36,108 bases of DNA from Saprospiraceae bacterium (GCA_020629515.1 JAHDDE010000038.1:1-36108), one strand, 5' to 3'; counted from the first letter of the stretch, positions 7,648-16,125 are shown. Numbers and translations are program-made. Notes: generated from the letters alone by a model not told the origin.

Positions 7648-8757
7648 ATGCTAATGAGAAATATAATTCTACTATTATCCATATGCTTTGCTCTTTTGCT
7701 CATCAGTTGTCAAGAGACTGGCTATCATATAAAAGGAAAGGTTGCTAATGCATCCAACCTAACAGTGTACTTCGACAAAGTAGACGCTATAGAAAATGTT
7801 AATAGTGTAATCGCTAAAGGAGAAACCAATGGTTCAGGAAACTTTGATATTTCATTAGAAACACCACCAGAACCCGGATCATATCGTGTCAGATTAGGAG
7901 CTAAATCTGCTTACCTCATTTTGGATGGTAGTGAGACCGGTGTCCAATTAGATGGTGATATAAATACACTATCGAAGTACGATTACCAAGTAACGGGATC
8001 TAAATCTACTGATCTCTATGTGAATAAAATGAAAAACTACATATCTGGCAGTGAGAACATAGCTGGTCTACAGGCTTTCATATTGAATGAAGCAGATGGT
8101 ATGACTGCTATGATGATGGCCTTACAACTCTTTAGAGGTAACCCAGACTTTGCTGCACTCCATCTTAAAGTAGGAGAAAAACTTAGCCAAACTCACCCTG
8201 GAGCAGAGTCAACAACTAAGTACAAAACATTTGCAGACGCCATGAATAAAGAGTATCTCCGAAAAATGGCTACTCAAAAAGTAAAAGTAGGAGAAAAAGC
8301 ACCAGAGATCACACTTCCAGATGTTAAAGGAAAAGAAAGAAACTTATCTGAATTGGAAGGCAAAATAGTGCTTCTTGATTTTTGGGCCAGCTGGTGTGGA
8401 CCATGTAGAAAAGAAAATCCTAACGTGGTTAGAGTATACGACAAGTATAAAGATCAAGGATTCACAGTCTTTAGCGTATCTCTGGATGGATTAGACGAAC
8501 GAACAAAAAACCGTTTCCCTGCAGATCAATTAGACAATCAAATGCGCAATCAAAAGAATAGATGGTTAGACGCGATCAACAAGGATAATCTTAAGTGGGA
8601 TACTCATGTCAGTGACTTGAGAAAATGGGACAGTGCTGCTGCTGCTACTTATGGTGTAAGAAGTATACCCAGAACATTTTTGTTAGATCGAGAAGGTAAC
8701 ATCGCCTATATCAATCCAAGGCATAATTTAGAACAGGCGGTTAAATCATTATTGTAA
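7648..8757 (+). CDS. TlpA-like thiol-disulfide oxidoreductase lipoprotein
   Basis: A 369-residue extracytoplasmic thioredoxin-fold protein. The signal peptide ends in lipobox LISC with C21 as lipid anchor. Residues about 25-115 form a beta-rich DUF4369-like domain common in Bacteroidota TlpA homologues, then a helical linker, then an AhpC/TSA-like thioredoxin domain from about 213. The redox motif WCGPC has C250 and C253, and the cis-proline is in RSIPRTF (P341). Such proteins reduce or exchange disulfides in the periplasm, for example in cytochrome maturation. An insert between the CxxC helix and the cis-proline (about 283-330, RFPADQLDNQMRNQKNRW) is longer than in classic TlpA. The phosphoesterase gene follows after 7 bases, suggesting an operon. 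Confidence 0.92.
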   Translation: MLMRNIILLLSICFALLLISCQETGYHIKGKVANASNLTVYFDKVDAIENVNSVIAKGETNGSGNFDISLETPPEPGSYRVRLGAKSAYLILDGSETGVQLDGDINTLSKYDYQVTGSKSTDLYVNKMKNYISGSENIAGLQAFILNEADGMTAMMMALQLFRGNPDFAALHLKVGEKLSQTHPGAESTTKYKTFADAMNKEYLRKMATQKVKVGEKAPEITLPDVKGKERNLSELEGKIVLLDFWASWCGPCRKENPNVVRVYDKYKDQGFTVFSVSLDGLDERTKNRFPADQLDNQMRNQKNRWLDAINKDNLKWDTHVSDLRKWDSAAAATYGVRSIPRTFLLDREGNIAYINPRHNLEQAVKSLL

Positions 8758-8764
8758 ATCATTA

Positions 8765-9286
8765 ATGATCTCAATAGGGCTTATCTCAGATACTCATAGC
8801 AATCTTGGGGCGGATGTAATTTCTCATATCCAAGATTGTGATGAAGTATGGCATGCAGGCGATATCGGTAATATAGAAACAGCCGATGCTATAGAGTCTA
8901 TAGGACCTCCAGTCAGAATGGTATGGGGCAATATAGATTATAAAGAGCTCCGCAATAGATACGAAAAAGACTTAATATTCTCTATAGGAGGTCTAAAAGT
9001 ATATATGACTCATATCGGGGGATATCCAGGCAAATACTATAAAAGTCCCTATCGTACAATAAAAAAAGAACAACCTGGACTATTCATTTGTGGACATTCT
9101 CATATTCTCAAGGTGGTGCCAGATAAGGTAAACGGTCTACTCCATATGAATCCGGGAGCTTGCGGATACAAAGGATTTCACAAATTCAGGACACTTCTAA
9201 AATTTGATATTGACGGCGGAAAGATAAAAAACCTAAGAGCCATAGAATTAGGACTACGAGGAGCGCTTAGAACTGAAGAAGAATAG
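8765..9286 (+). CDS. YfcE/MJ0936-type metallophosphoesterase
   Basis: A 173-residue calcineurin-like phosphodiesterase. All metal-ligand blocks are present: SDTH (D9, H11), HAGDIG (D33), WGNID (N56), MTHIGG (H83) and CGHSH (H111, H113), arranged as in YfcE and MJ0936, which hydrolyse model phosphodiesters with Mn2+ or similar metals. It is cytosolic with no signal. It starts 7 bases after the TlpA-like gene and is followed 44 bases later by the glycosyltransferase on the same strand, so the three may form one transcript without an obvious shared pathway. The natural substrate is unknown. Confidence 0.92.
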   Translation: MISIGLISDTHSNLGADVISHIQDCDEVWHAGDIGNIETADAIESIGPPVRMVWGNIDYKELRNRYEKDLIFSIGGLKVYMTHIGGYPGKYYKSPYRTIKKEQPGLFICGHSHILKVVPDKVNGLLHMNPGACGYKGFHKFRTLLKFDIDGGKIKNLRAIELGLRGALRTEEE

Positions 9287-9330
9287 AATTTGAAGATAAT
9301 TACTATCTTTTATATCAAAGATCTGTTATA

Positions 9331-10233
9331 ATGCTTTCAATTCTGATACCAATCTATAATCATAATGTGGTCAAGCTTGTTGAGGAACTCAAAGCACAAT
9401 GCCTAAAAAGTAATATTGCTTTTGAAATCTTATGTTTAGATGATGGATCTACTCTAAAACACAAAGAAAAAAATCGAATAATCAACGGACTTTTAGGAGT
9501 TAACTATGTTGAACTTTCAGAAAACTTCGGGAGAGCCCAAGTACGCAATAAACTAATAAAATTAGCACGCTATGACTTTGCTCTTTTTATTGATGCAGAT
9601 AGTAAAATACCGTCTAAAAAATACATTAAAAATTATCTGAAAGCTATAAATGACCATCCTGATATAGACATAATTAACGGAGGAAGACTATACACCAAAA
9701 CTAAACCTAAAACAGCGAGCAAACTGCTACACTGGACTTATGGACTAAAGAGGGAGTCTTCTACCCTCGATAAAAGAAATAAAAGGCCAATTGAATTATT
9801 TCACAGCAATAATTTTGGTGTTAGGCTAAAGAGTGTGCGACACATTAGTTTTGATGTTGATCTCAAACAATATGGTTATGAAGATCTTCTATGGGCGAGT
9901 AAAGCAGCTTCTGCTGGATTGAAGATCTTACATATTGACAATCCCGTTGTTCATGGACAGCTCAAAAAGAGCCAAGAGTTTATAGATGATTGTATTAGTT
10001 CGATGAATAATTTATCTCACCTCTACCTAACAAATAAAATTGAAACAACTCGACTAATTAGAGCTCATCAATTATTACAAAGAATCGGACTATTGAGACC
10101 TCTTCTAAAATTGCTAAAAAACCAAAAGGACAGAATATATAAGAGGTTAAAAAGTCATAATCCCAAATTAATTTACCTTGATTTGCTAAAATTACATTAT
10201 TTCGACAAAGCGCTAAGACATGCAACTAAATAG
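9331..10233 (+). CDS. Family 2 glycosyltransferase
   Basis: A 300-residue GT-A fold glycosyltransferase. The N-terminal nucleotide-sugar strand MLSILIPIYNHN leads to CLDDGST (35-41) and the DxD metal motif in LFIDADSK (D88-D90). The acceptor side carries SNNFGVRLKSVRHISF and YGYEDLLWAS, with E184-D185 as the likely catalytic pair, as in polysaccharide and glycoprotein GT2 enzymes. The C-terminus is basic and helical without a clear membrane helix. No other cell-surface polysaccharide genes lie nearby, so it is an isolated transferase. Donor and acceptor are unknown. Confidence 0.9.
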   Translation: MLSILIPIYNHNVVKLVEELKAQCLKSNIAFEILCLDDGSTLKHKEKNRIINGLLGVNYVELSENFGRAQVRNKLIKLARYDFALFIDADSKIPSKKYIKNYLKAINDHPDIDIINGGRLYTKTKPKTASKLLHWTYGLKRESSTLDKRNKRPIELFHSNNFGVRLKSVRHISFDVDLKQYGYEDLLWASKAASAGLKILHIDNPVVHGQLKKSQEFIDDCISSMNNLSHLYLTNKIETTRLIRAHQLLQRIGLLRPLLKLLKNQKDRIYKRLKSHNPKLIYLDLLKLHYFDKALRHATK

Positions 10234-10395
10234 TGATTTTTAGCCGTTTGACTAATTTAATTCGCCTTTTGGCAAAAAATAGTAATATAATTTTTTGATA
10301 AATAGTAAAAAGTTCTCTTATTTGCATCATAATCGGTGACAAGAGAATTTAAAAATTCATCACCAAAGAATTATACCTTTTTCATGATGACGACT
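10234..10395 (+). ncRNA. Candidate small RNA or structured 3' UTR
   Basis: Between the glycosyltransferase stop and an intrinsic terminator lies an AT-rich stretch with two overlapping hairpins. GTTCTCTT (10312-10319) pairs with AAGAGAAT (10341-10348, one G-T pair). GGTGA (10335-10339) pairs with TCACC (10360-10364), enclosing a GAATTT/AAATTC stem. The two cannot form together because the second encloses the right arm of the first. The terminator ends transcripts on the plus strand although no plus-strand gene ends close by, which suggests a short transcript or a long folded 3' UTR. No exact promoter element was found, and I do not recognise a known RNA family. Confidence 0.3.
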
Positions 10396-10429
10396 GCCCA
10401 ATTCTGCGACGGATTGGGCGTTTTTTTTT
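10396..10429 (+). terminator. Rho-independent terminator
   Basis: GCCCAATTC (10396-10404) pairs with GGATTGGGC (10411-10419), with one G-T pair and the 6-base loop TGCGAC, followed by G and nine Ts (10421-10429). This is a textbook intrinsic terminator on the plus strand. Its T-run overlaps the end of the convergent patatin-like gene. It serves the glycosyltransferase transcript, a small RNA, or both. Confidence 0.85.
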
Positions 10430-11510
10430 AACCTCTTATATGTTCGTCATATCTCACTAAATGATTAGCTAAATTATCTGACTCAAGTATCTCTTTGAGC
10501 TCCTTTCCTAACTCCTTAGATCTTTCACTGACTTCATTCCAATATTGTATCCGTGCTTTTTGGTCTTTATCGAAATAATAAAAGTCTTTGAGGTCGGTAA
10601 TTTTTTTCATAGGAAGGCTGTTGACAAAATCATCGCTTGGACAGATCAACAACACTTTAGACAAAAGTTTAGGATTTGCATGCCGTATATATGGAAGCTT
10701 CTTATCAAACCATCCCGCCAACACATAAGGACTGAAATGAGGATGGAGAACAATACTATTTGGCCCAAAATTAAAGGGCAATGCTATATGATAGTCTGTT
10801 ATTCCCCCATCCCAATAAGTACCTGTGAGAGGGCCAATATTCTTTTGTGGCTTCATCAACATTGGTATTGCTCCACTCGCGCTAAGAGCAGAATGAAGTG
10901 ACTTAACATCTACTTTGGCCAACCTTGTCTCAAGGTCATCAGATAAATGATCATATGGTATTACATCAGTATTGGAGAATAGGACCCTTTCTATGTAATT
11001 ATTCAACCAAGATCTTTTTAAAGAATGGGCTATTGCTGCGAAGGTGAATGACATACTCAGAGCAATTTTATTGGAATTAGCCAGCAATCCTTTCCCCCTA
11101 CTAGTAAATATACCAAGACGTCCATACCTCCCCGAGACTATGTTATGGGATTCTTGACCTATCATATTACTTATAATACCCCTACAAGCATCCGTAATCT
11201 CTTGAGCGTCAGGATGGTCCGTATAGATGTGATTAGCGTAGGCATATTGCAATCTATCGATTGCAGCTCCAGGATCAGAGGTGGTCGCTGCTGCCATCTG
11301 CCAAGAACCTACAGAAGATCCAATATAATGAGTATCCGCCGAAGCATCCTTGAGAAGATCATCGATGATATATCTAACCAATCCATATGTGGTAAACCAT
11401 TTAGGTCCACCAGCTGCAGCTACCACGGCTTTAACCATAGATGATGAGAATCCTCTATTATTAATCAACTCATGAGCTTCAGATCCCGCTATGATTTTTA
11501 TCCTATTCAC
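10428..11510 (-). CDS. Patatin-like phospholipase
   Basis: A 360-residue patatin-family protein. The glycine-rich oxyanion motif AAAGGPKW (31-38), the nucleophile elbow GSSVG (64-68, S66) and the DGG motif (D234) give the Ser-Asp dyad of bacterial patatin-like lipases, which cleave acyl groups from phospholipids or related lipids. There is no signal peptide. The start is GTG at 11510; the next Met is residue 25, past the conserved N-terminal strand, so GTG is the best choice. The start codon lies in one arm of an inverted repeat (11505-11526), which may limit translation. It is separated from the secreted protein gene upstream on the same strand by 60 bases. Confidence 0.88.
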   Translation of the reverse strand: MNRIKIIAGSEAHELINNRGFSSSMVKAVVAAAGGPKWFTTYGLVRYIIDDLLKDASADTHYIGSSVGSWQMAAATTSDPGAAIDRLQYAYANHIYTDHPDAQEITDACRGIISNMIGQESHNIVSGRYGRLGIFTSRGKGLLANSNKIALSMSFTFAAIAHSLKRSWLNNYIERVLFSNTDVIPYDHLSDDLETRLAKVDVKSLHSALSASGAIPMLMKPQKNIGPLTGTYWDGGITDYHIALPFNFGPNSIVLHPHFSPYVLAGWFDKKLPYIRHANPKLLSKVLLICPSDDFVNSLPMKKITDLKDFYYFDKDQKARIQYWNEVSERSKELGKELKEILESDNLANHLVRYDEHIRG

Positions 11511-11526
11511 AATTGTAAATGTGAAT
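11505..11526 (-). promoter_or_regulatory. Inverted repeat over the patatin GTG start
   Basis: ATTCACA (11505-11511) and TGTGAAT (11520-11526) are perfect 7-base arms around an 8-base loop. In the minus-strand transcript the 3' arm contains the GTG start codon of the patatin-like gene. It could form a start-hiding hairpin or serve as an operator. The arm orientation (TCACA then TGTGA) is the reverse of a CRP/FNR-type site, so such a factor is not suggested. Confidence 0.4.
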
Positions 11527-11570
11527 AAAAAATAATTAGGTCGGAAAAAAGTTTAGAAAAATAGATTCAA

Positions 11571-12407
11571 CTATTGAGGCACAGTTGAGAAAAGGCCAAG
11601 ATTATTATACAAGATTTCTTTATCCTTGACTGATACATCTCCGCTAAGATCAAGATCTTGTATAAAATAACTGCTATTGAGACCGTTGCCTCCCTCCCAA
11701 GATTTCAAATCATCTTCATCGATAGTGTACATGGTCAGTTCACTACTTGTCTGATTGGCATTACCAGCCACCATAGCAAAGATTCCTTTACCTATTTCCT
11801 TATGACCTTCCATATAAGATAGGCTATTTCTGAAATCATAATGCAATTTACCATCATTCATCTGTAGAGGTCGCTCTGACATTACAGCCAAATGATTTCG
11901 ATGCTCGATTACGATATAATATGATTCATTAGGGGACAGCTTAGCTTTTTTTGCTCCAGATGCTATCTCAATTGAACCATCCTGATAAATTAAGGCTGGA
12001 GCTTTATAAATAGTGCTATTTCGATCTTCTCTGGTGCGAAGACTGATTAATACCCAGTCGACCACCTTTTTGGAATAATTATAAAACTCGTTTTTCTTAA
12101 CCACTCCTTCTTTACCGAGATAATTCCATGGCTTGGCACTGTAAGGCTGTCCAGGTTTGGTTGTTTTGGCAAAAAAAGCTTTTGGATTTTGTCCAGGTAG
12201 GTAACCTAGCTTATTCAACTTATTGGACATATTACCCTCCTTAGCTGAATATGCTCCTTCGAGATAAGCATAAGCTTCGATGGTGGTCTCTTGTAAATCT
12301 TCGGAACTATTATCATCACAACAACTCATTGGTTGATTAGTGACAGAATAGAAAGGACCGAAAGTTAAAGAGACGATAAACATAAGCTGTGTGGCTAGTG
12401 TCATCAT
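11571..12407 (-). CDS. Secreted protein with the conserved C-terminal module of its neighbour
   Basis: A 278-residue predicted secreted protein. Residues 1-21 form a signal peptide (LATQLMFIVSLTFGPFYS core). A CC pair at 29-30 is too far from the hydrophobic core for a convincing lipobox. Residues from about 43 onward match the last 240 residues of the 709-residue protein encoded next door: shared blocks are YLEG/FLEG, GYLPG, PWNYLGKEG, VDWVLISLR, SYYIVIEHRNHLAVMS, HYDFRNSLSY and FAMVAGN. The end (DLDLSGDVSVKD, then LYNNLGLFSTVPQ) is a dockerin-like, EF-hand-type calcium motif. Function is unknown. The gene lies 122 bases downstream of its paralogue on the same strand. Confidence 0.8.
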   Translation of the reverse strand: MMTLATQLMFIVSLTFGPFYSVTNQPMSCCDDNSSEDLQETTIEAYAYLEGAYSAKEGNMSNKLNKLGYLPGQNPKAFFAKTTKPGQPYSAKPWNYLGKEGVVKKNEFYNYSKKVVDWVLISLRTREDRNSTIYKAPALIYQDGSIEIASGAKKAKLSPNESYYIVIEHRNHLAVMSERPLQMNDGKLHYDFRNSLSYMEGHKEIGKGIFAMVAGNANQTSSELTMYTIDEDDLKSWEGGNGLNSSYFIQDLDLSGDVSVKDKEILYNNLGLFSTVPQ

Positions 12408-12492
12408 TGGTTTAGAGGTTTTTTTGCCTTCCTATGTATAGTGACAACATAGAACGACAGGTTCCCTATGTAATCATCAAAATTCACGCCGA

Positions 12493-12521
12493 AATGTCAA
12501 CTATCTTACTATATTGACATT
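12493..12521. repeat. Inverted repeat between the two paralogous genes
   Basis: AATGTCAA (12493-12500) and TTGACATT (12514-12521) are perfect 8-base arms around 13 bases, just after the end of the larger paralogue on the minus strand. No U-tract follows, so it may be an operator or RNA-processing hairpin rather than a terminator. Confidence 0.35.
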
Positions 12522-12529
12522 ATCAATCT

Positions 12530-14659
12530 TTATTGGGGCACATCCGAAAATACCCCTACATTATCTAAAATTAGTTTTTTATCCTTCACGTTGACGTCCG
12601 CATTCATGTCTATATCAGCATTATAGTATGAACTATGCTCTCCATTATCTTTTACAAATTCTGCTATATCGCCATAGTTTAAGTCTGATCGGCCAAACTC
12701 TTTATAATCAAGATTGCCAGCAAACATGGCATAGGTGCCATCTTCTAATTGTTTCTGGCCATGTCCCAAAAGGCTACGATAGCTTTGTTGTTGAGTAAAG
12801 TCATAAGTCAGAATATTCTGATATACGCTTTGCTTTACGTCACTCATGACAATCAAGTGATTACGATGCTCTACAACTATATAATACGATTTTGATATAT
12901 CCAATGTTATTGGGGCACTGTCATCAGGAAAAATAATAGAGCCATCTGACAACAACAGCGCCGCACGTCTGAATAATTCTGATTCCTTTGCAGCGTTTTC
13001 TCGAATACTAACTAATATCCAGTCAATAGTTTCTTCTGGGTAATAATCTTCATAATCTTCTATAAATATACCTTCATAACCCTCATAGCTCCATGGATGC
13101 GATTGGTAAGGATGTCCACCTTCTGTCCTTCTACCAAAAATTGTCTCTGGAATTAAGCCTGGTAAATATCCACCAGATCGTAAATTTGATGTTAGCTGAC
13201 CGCCACCGTCATGAACACCCTCTAAAAAAACTCTTAGATCCAATTGAACAACTTCTTCTACAGGCTCACATAATCCAATATCCGCAACCGAAACAGCCAA
13301 CTCTTGAATACACCCATCTCCACTCTCTACGGAAACAGTATACTCCCCTGCGGATAAATCAGTGCTTAAGATGTCATTGCCTCCATGACTCCATGTAACT
13401 TGATAGTCATCTATAGAGCCAATGACATCTACTAATATAAATCCAGTTGAATCTCCACACATAGGTTGAGCCATTTCTACCAGCTCGATACTCCATTGAC
13501 ATTTCTGTATTGGAGTAAGGCCGATAAAAATATTGATCAAATCTTCTCCACTCGAGAGGTTGATTCCCTCGATTATAGTTTGATCTTTATAGGTAATTAA
13601 GTTATAAGGTTCATTTCCAAATACACATATTTCATAATTCTCAGACGCCCCAATTGATATATAATAAATCCCGGGTAAAACTCGGTCAAAAATATAGGAA
13701 CCATCAAATTGAGTTATTGTCTGATCAACGATTTTTTGATTTTCATCTAATAAATAGACTTCGACAAATTGCAAGAATTCTTCGGTCATCTCCACAGTAC
13801 AATCTTGATCATCACCCCATACATAGCCAGAAATAGAAGAAGTTGCATAGAGACCGATATCATAATTGTTCAATTCCTCTCCTCCTCCGATCGTAATTAT
13901 GCCCGATTTTAAGAAAAATTGATCTATATCACTATTATGGTCTGGGGATCCAATGACATTTTTGGTTGGCAAATATTGATCATGTGCGGCAAGTTGAATA
14001 TAATATCTACCTGCTTCGAGGCTATCAAATTTATATTGACCATAGCTATTACTCACCACCTCGCTAAGTTTCTCTTTAGCTCCATTATATAGTGATATTG
14101 TAATCCCCTCAACTCCAGGCTCACTATCTTCCTGTAATCCATTCCCATTTAAATCTTCCCAGACCATATCACCGATAGAAGAATACTCCAAAGTATCTTG
14201 CAACAAGTAAAATCCAGCGTCTATATGATCAATTGTATCACCTTCTGAAACATCAAAATATCCAGTCCGCTTGAAAAGCAAATCAATATCACTATTCAAT
14301 TCATTATTAGAATAAAATGGAATGGTAACTTGGTACTCACCATGTTCCCCTATTTGTATATAATAGGTCCCAGATGAAACATTATCAAACGCATATCTTC
14401 CAAGTGAATCAGAAGTTGTTGTGGCGATTAATATTCTATCGTTATTGTATAGTTTCAGCTCAATACCAGAAATACCTTCTTCAGAGGCGTCTTGTATGCC
14501 ATTACGATTTGCGTCATTCCATACCCAATCTCCTATGTGGGATGACTGACTATATAAAGCTGAATTAGCAAATATCATAATAAGGATGATATTTACTTTA
14601 TTGCTTAGCCTAAACCAGCACCACTCGTTTAGTATTTGTCTCATTTCGGTGTCATTCAC
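12530..14659 (-). CDS. Secreted multidomain protein: three SdrD-B-like domains, SprB-like repeat, conserved C-terminal module
   Basis: A 709-residue exported protein. A long N-region precedes a signal segment (about 21-38, ending ANSALYSQS); Met6 is an alternative start. Three SdrD B-like (Cna-B type) domains follow: about 41-153 (IGDWVWNDANRNGIQD), 161-272 (IGDMVWEDLNGNGLQE) and a divergent one at 276-382. Residues 386-459 resemble an SprB repeat (PMCGDSTGFILV, LSAGEYTVSVESGDGC). Residues 471-709 are the module shared with the 278-residue protein, ending in a dockerin-like motif DIDMNADVNVKD (682-693). Such proteins are cell-surface or matrix components; B domains are usually calcium-stabilised spacers. 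No type IX secretion CTD is obvious. No enzyme motif was seen. Confidence 0.85.
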   Translation of the reverse strand: MNDTEMRQILNEWCWFRLSNKVNIILIMIFANSALYSQSSHIGDWVWNDANRNGIQDASEEGISGIELKLYNNDRILIATTTSDSLGRYAFDNVSSGTYYIQIGEHGEYQVTIPFYSNNELNSDIDLLFKRTGYFDVSEGDTIDHIDAGFYLLQDTLEYSSIGDMVWEDLNGNGLQEDSEPGVEGITISLYNGAKEKLSEVVSNSYGQYKFDSLEAGRYYIQLAAHDQYLPTKNVIGSPDHNSDIDQFFLKSGIITIGGGEELNNYDIGLYATSSISGYVWGDDQDCTVEMTEEFLQFVEVYLLDENQKIVDQTITQFDGSYIFDRVLPGIYYISIGASENYEICVFGNEPYNLITYKDQTIIEGINLSSGEDLINIFIGLTPIQKCQWSIELVEMAQPMCGDSTGFILVDVIGSIDDYQVTWSHGGNDILSTDLSAGEYTVSVESGDGCIQELAVSVADIGLCEPVEEVVQLDLRVFLEGVHDGGGQLTSNLRSGGYLPGLIPETIFGRRTEGGHPYQSHPWSYEGYEGIFIEDYEDYYPEETIDWILVSIRENAAKESELFRRAALLLSDGSIIFPDDSAPITLDISKSYYIVVEHRNHLIVMSDVKQSVYQNILTYDFTQQQSYRSLLGHGQKQLEDGTYAMFAGNLDYKEFGRSDLNYGDIAEFVKDNGEHSSYYNADIDMNADVNVKDKKLILDNVGVFSDVPQ

Positions 14660-14676
14660 ATCATTCGAATATTTTC

Positions 14677-14699
14677 TTTTGGCTATCTCACGGCCAAAA
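14677..14699. repeat. Hairpin in the leader of the multidomain surface protein gene
   Basis: TTTTGGC (14677-14683) and GCCAAAA (14693-14699) are perfect arms around 9 bases, 18 bases upstream of the predicted start on the minus strand. Flanking GAATATT-like sequence extends the symmetry imperfectly. It may be an operator or a leader hairpin. Confidence 0.35.
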
Positions 14700-14909
14700 T
14701 ATTCTTCAGAATTTAATCAATCATAATGCTGACAACCTGCGATAAGGTGTTGTTCTTATTTTTTGGTGACGGCATTACTTTTCAAAAAAAGCAATCAATT
14801 TTTCTTAAATCTTATAATGTGACTATATAATAAAGGGTACCTATAAGACACCTGAAGCACCTGTATCACTATGCTTTCCTAATTACATTAAGACTACATG
14901 GCCATACAA
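14700..14909. other. Intergenic region between the surface protein gene and ilvE
   Basis: AT-rich spacer read on the minus strand from the end of ilvE to the leader of the surface protein gene. It contains a weak ACAAC...GTTGT stem-loop near 14735-14755 followed by a T-rich stretch on the plus strand, where no gene ends nearby. No RNA gene or exact promoter element was recognised. Confidence 0.45.
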
Positions 14910-15962
14910 CTAATCTACTCTATGAGTCCAATTGAAAGAATCCTCTACTTTCCCGACTCGAATTCCATCAATTATGGCTTTCAGTTTTGGAGCAATCTTG
15001 TATTTAGATGAATCTAAGGTTATCTGCTGATCCTTATAAGCTATCTTATTAACCATAGATACCACTGCTGCCGTTCCAGAGCCAAATACTTCCTTAAGTT
15101 TGCCTTTTTTATGGGCTTTTAACACTTTATTGATAGAAAGATCAGTTTCGACAACCTCTCTACCCTGCGAGCGCAATATTTGAATGATGCTATCTCGAGT
15201 AATACCTTTTAGTATTGCCCCATTTAGTGCCGGAGTATATATTTTTTTACCGATAACAAAAAAGATATTCATCGTACCTACTTCTTGGATATATTTAAAT
15301 TCGTAGGGATCCATCCACATCACTTGATCATAACCTGCATCATTGGCCTCTTTAGCAGGAAAGAGGGATGCTGCATAATTGCCTGCAGTTTTAGCCTCGC
15401 CGACTCCTCCGGGGCAAGCACGAACGTATTGGCTTTCTGCCCTAAGGCTGACCGGTTTAGAGTAGTACGGTCCCACTGGACAAGTGAAAATCACAAATTT
15501 ATATTTAGATGATGGTCTCACTCCAACGTACTCTTCGGTAGCGAACATAAATGGTCGAATATACAAAGCACTACCCTCTTGTGGTGGTATCCACGCACTT
15601 TCTAACCTCACCAACTCAGTAACCGCCTCCGTAAACATAGCCGCAGGAATTGTCGGCATACACATGCGCACAGCGGAAGCATTCATTCTTTCGACATGCT
15701 TGTCTACTCTAAAAAGCATAGGTGTTCCATCTAAATGTTTGGACGCTTTCATGCCTTCAAATATGGATTGACCGTAATGCAATGCAAGATTGGCTGGATG
15801 GATATCAAAAGTTGATAGAGGCAGTATCTTTCCTTTGTGCCACTGCCCATTTTCATAATCTGCCACATACATGTGATCCGTGCAAATCTGACCAAATGGT
15901 AAGTGCTTAAAATCTATCTTAGAAACACGTGACTTTTTAACTTTTGTAATCTTCATATTCAA
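14910..15962 (-). CDS. ilvE: Branched-chain amino acid aminotransferase
   Basis: A 350-residue fold-type IV PLP aminotransferase that interconverts Leu, Ile and Val with their 2-oxo acids using glutamate/2-oxoglutarate, the last step of biosynthesis and first step of breakdown. Key blocks are LHYGQSIFEGMKA (61-73), FRVDKHVERMNASA (84-97), the PLP lysine in GGVGEAKTAGNYAASL (K191), DQVMWMD, and the C-terminal phosphate-binding GSGTAAVVSMV. Length and motifs match the longer BCAT-II-type enzymes. The only other ilv/leu genes in the window are none, so it stands alone, behind its own putative promoter at 15974-15981. Confidence 0.95.
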   Translation of the reverse strand: MNMKITKVKKSRVSKIDFKHLPFGQICTDHMYVADYENGQWHKGKILPLSTFDIHPANLALHYGQSIFEGMKASKHLDGTPMLFRVDKHVERMNASAVRMCMPTIPAAMFTEAVTELVRLESAWIPPQEGSALYIRPFMFATEEYVGVRPSSKYKFVIFTCPVGPYYSKPVSLRAESQYVRACPGGVGEAKTAGNYAASLFPAKEANDAGYDQVMWMDPYEFKYIQEVGTMNIFFVIGKKIYTPALNGAILKGITRDSIIQILRSQGREVVETDLSINKVLKAHKKGKLKEVFGSGTAAVVSMVNKIAYKDQQITLDSSKYKIAPKLKAIIDGIRVGKVEDSFNWTHRVD

Positions 15963-15973
15963 CTTATCTAATA

Positions 15974-15997
15974 CAAAAATAGACTTTTATATGTCTA
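15974..15997 (-). promoter_or_regulatory. Putative ilvE promoter with small inverted repeat
   Basis: On the minus strand, TATTTTTG (15981 to 15974) matches TAnnTTTG, 11 bases before the ilvE ATG. A short inverted repeat, TAGAC (15980-15984) and GTCTA (15993-15997), overlaps the upstream edge of this box and could be an operator half-site pair. Confidence 0.35.
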
Positions 15998-16125
15998 TAA
16001 GATGGCGAAAATCGAAGATGTAATTAATTGAGAATTTAACCAATTAATTATTAGAATAAATTGAGCTCAAACCAAAATTATCTAATTGTCAAACCAAACC
16101 TAATTCTCATTTTTACTACTTTCAC

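Noticed and set aside
9331-10233. Member of a surface-polysaccharide gene cluster
   Set aside because: No other transferase, polymerase, flippase or sugar-nucleotide gene is adjacent.
10545-11444. Plus-strand reading frames opposite the patatin-like gene
   Set aside because: They are shadows of the patatin-like gene; their translations are rich in unusual residue runs and match no family.
11505-11526. CRP/FNR-type binding site at the patatin start
   Set aside because: The arms read TCACA-N10-TGTGA, the reverse of the TGTGA-N6-TCACA consensus.
15285-15910. Three plus-strand reading frames opposite ilvE
   Set aside because: They overlap a confident aminotransferase gene with full motif support.
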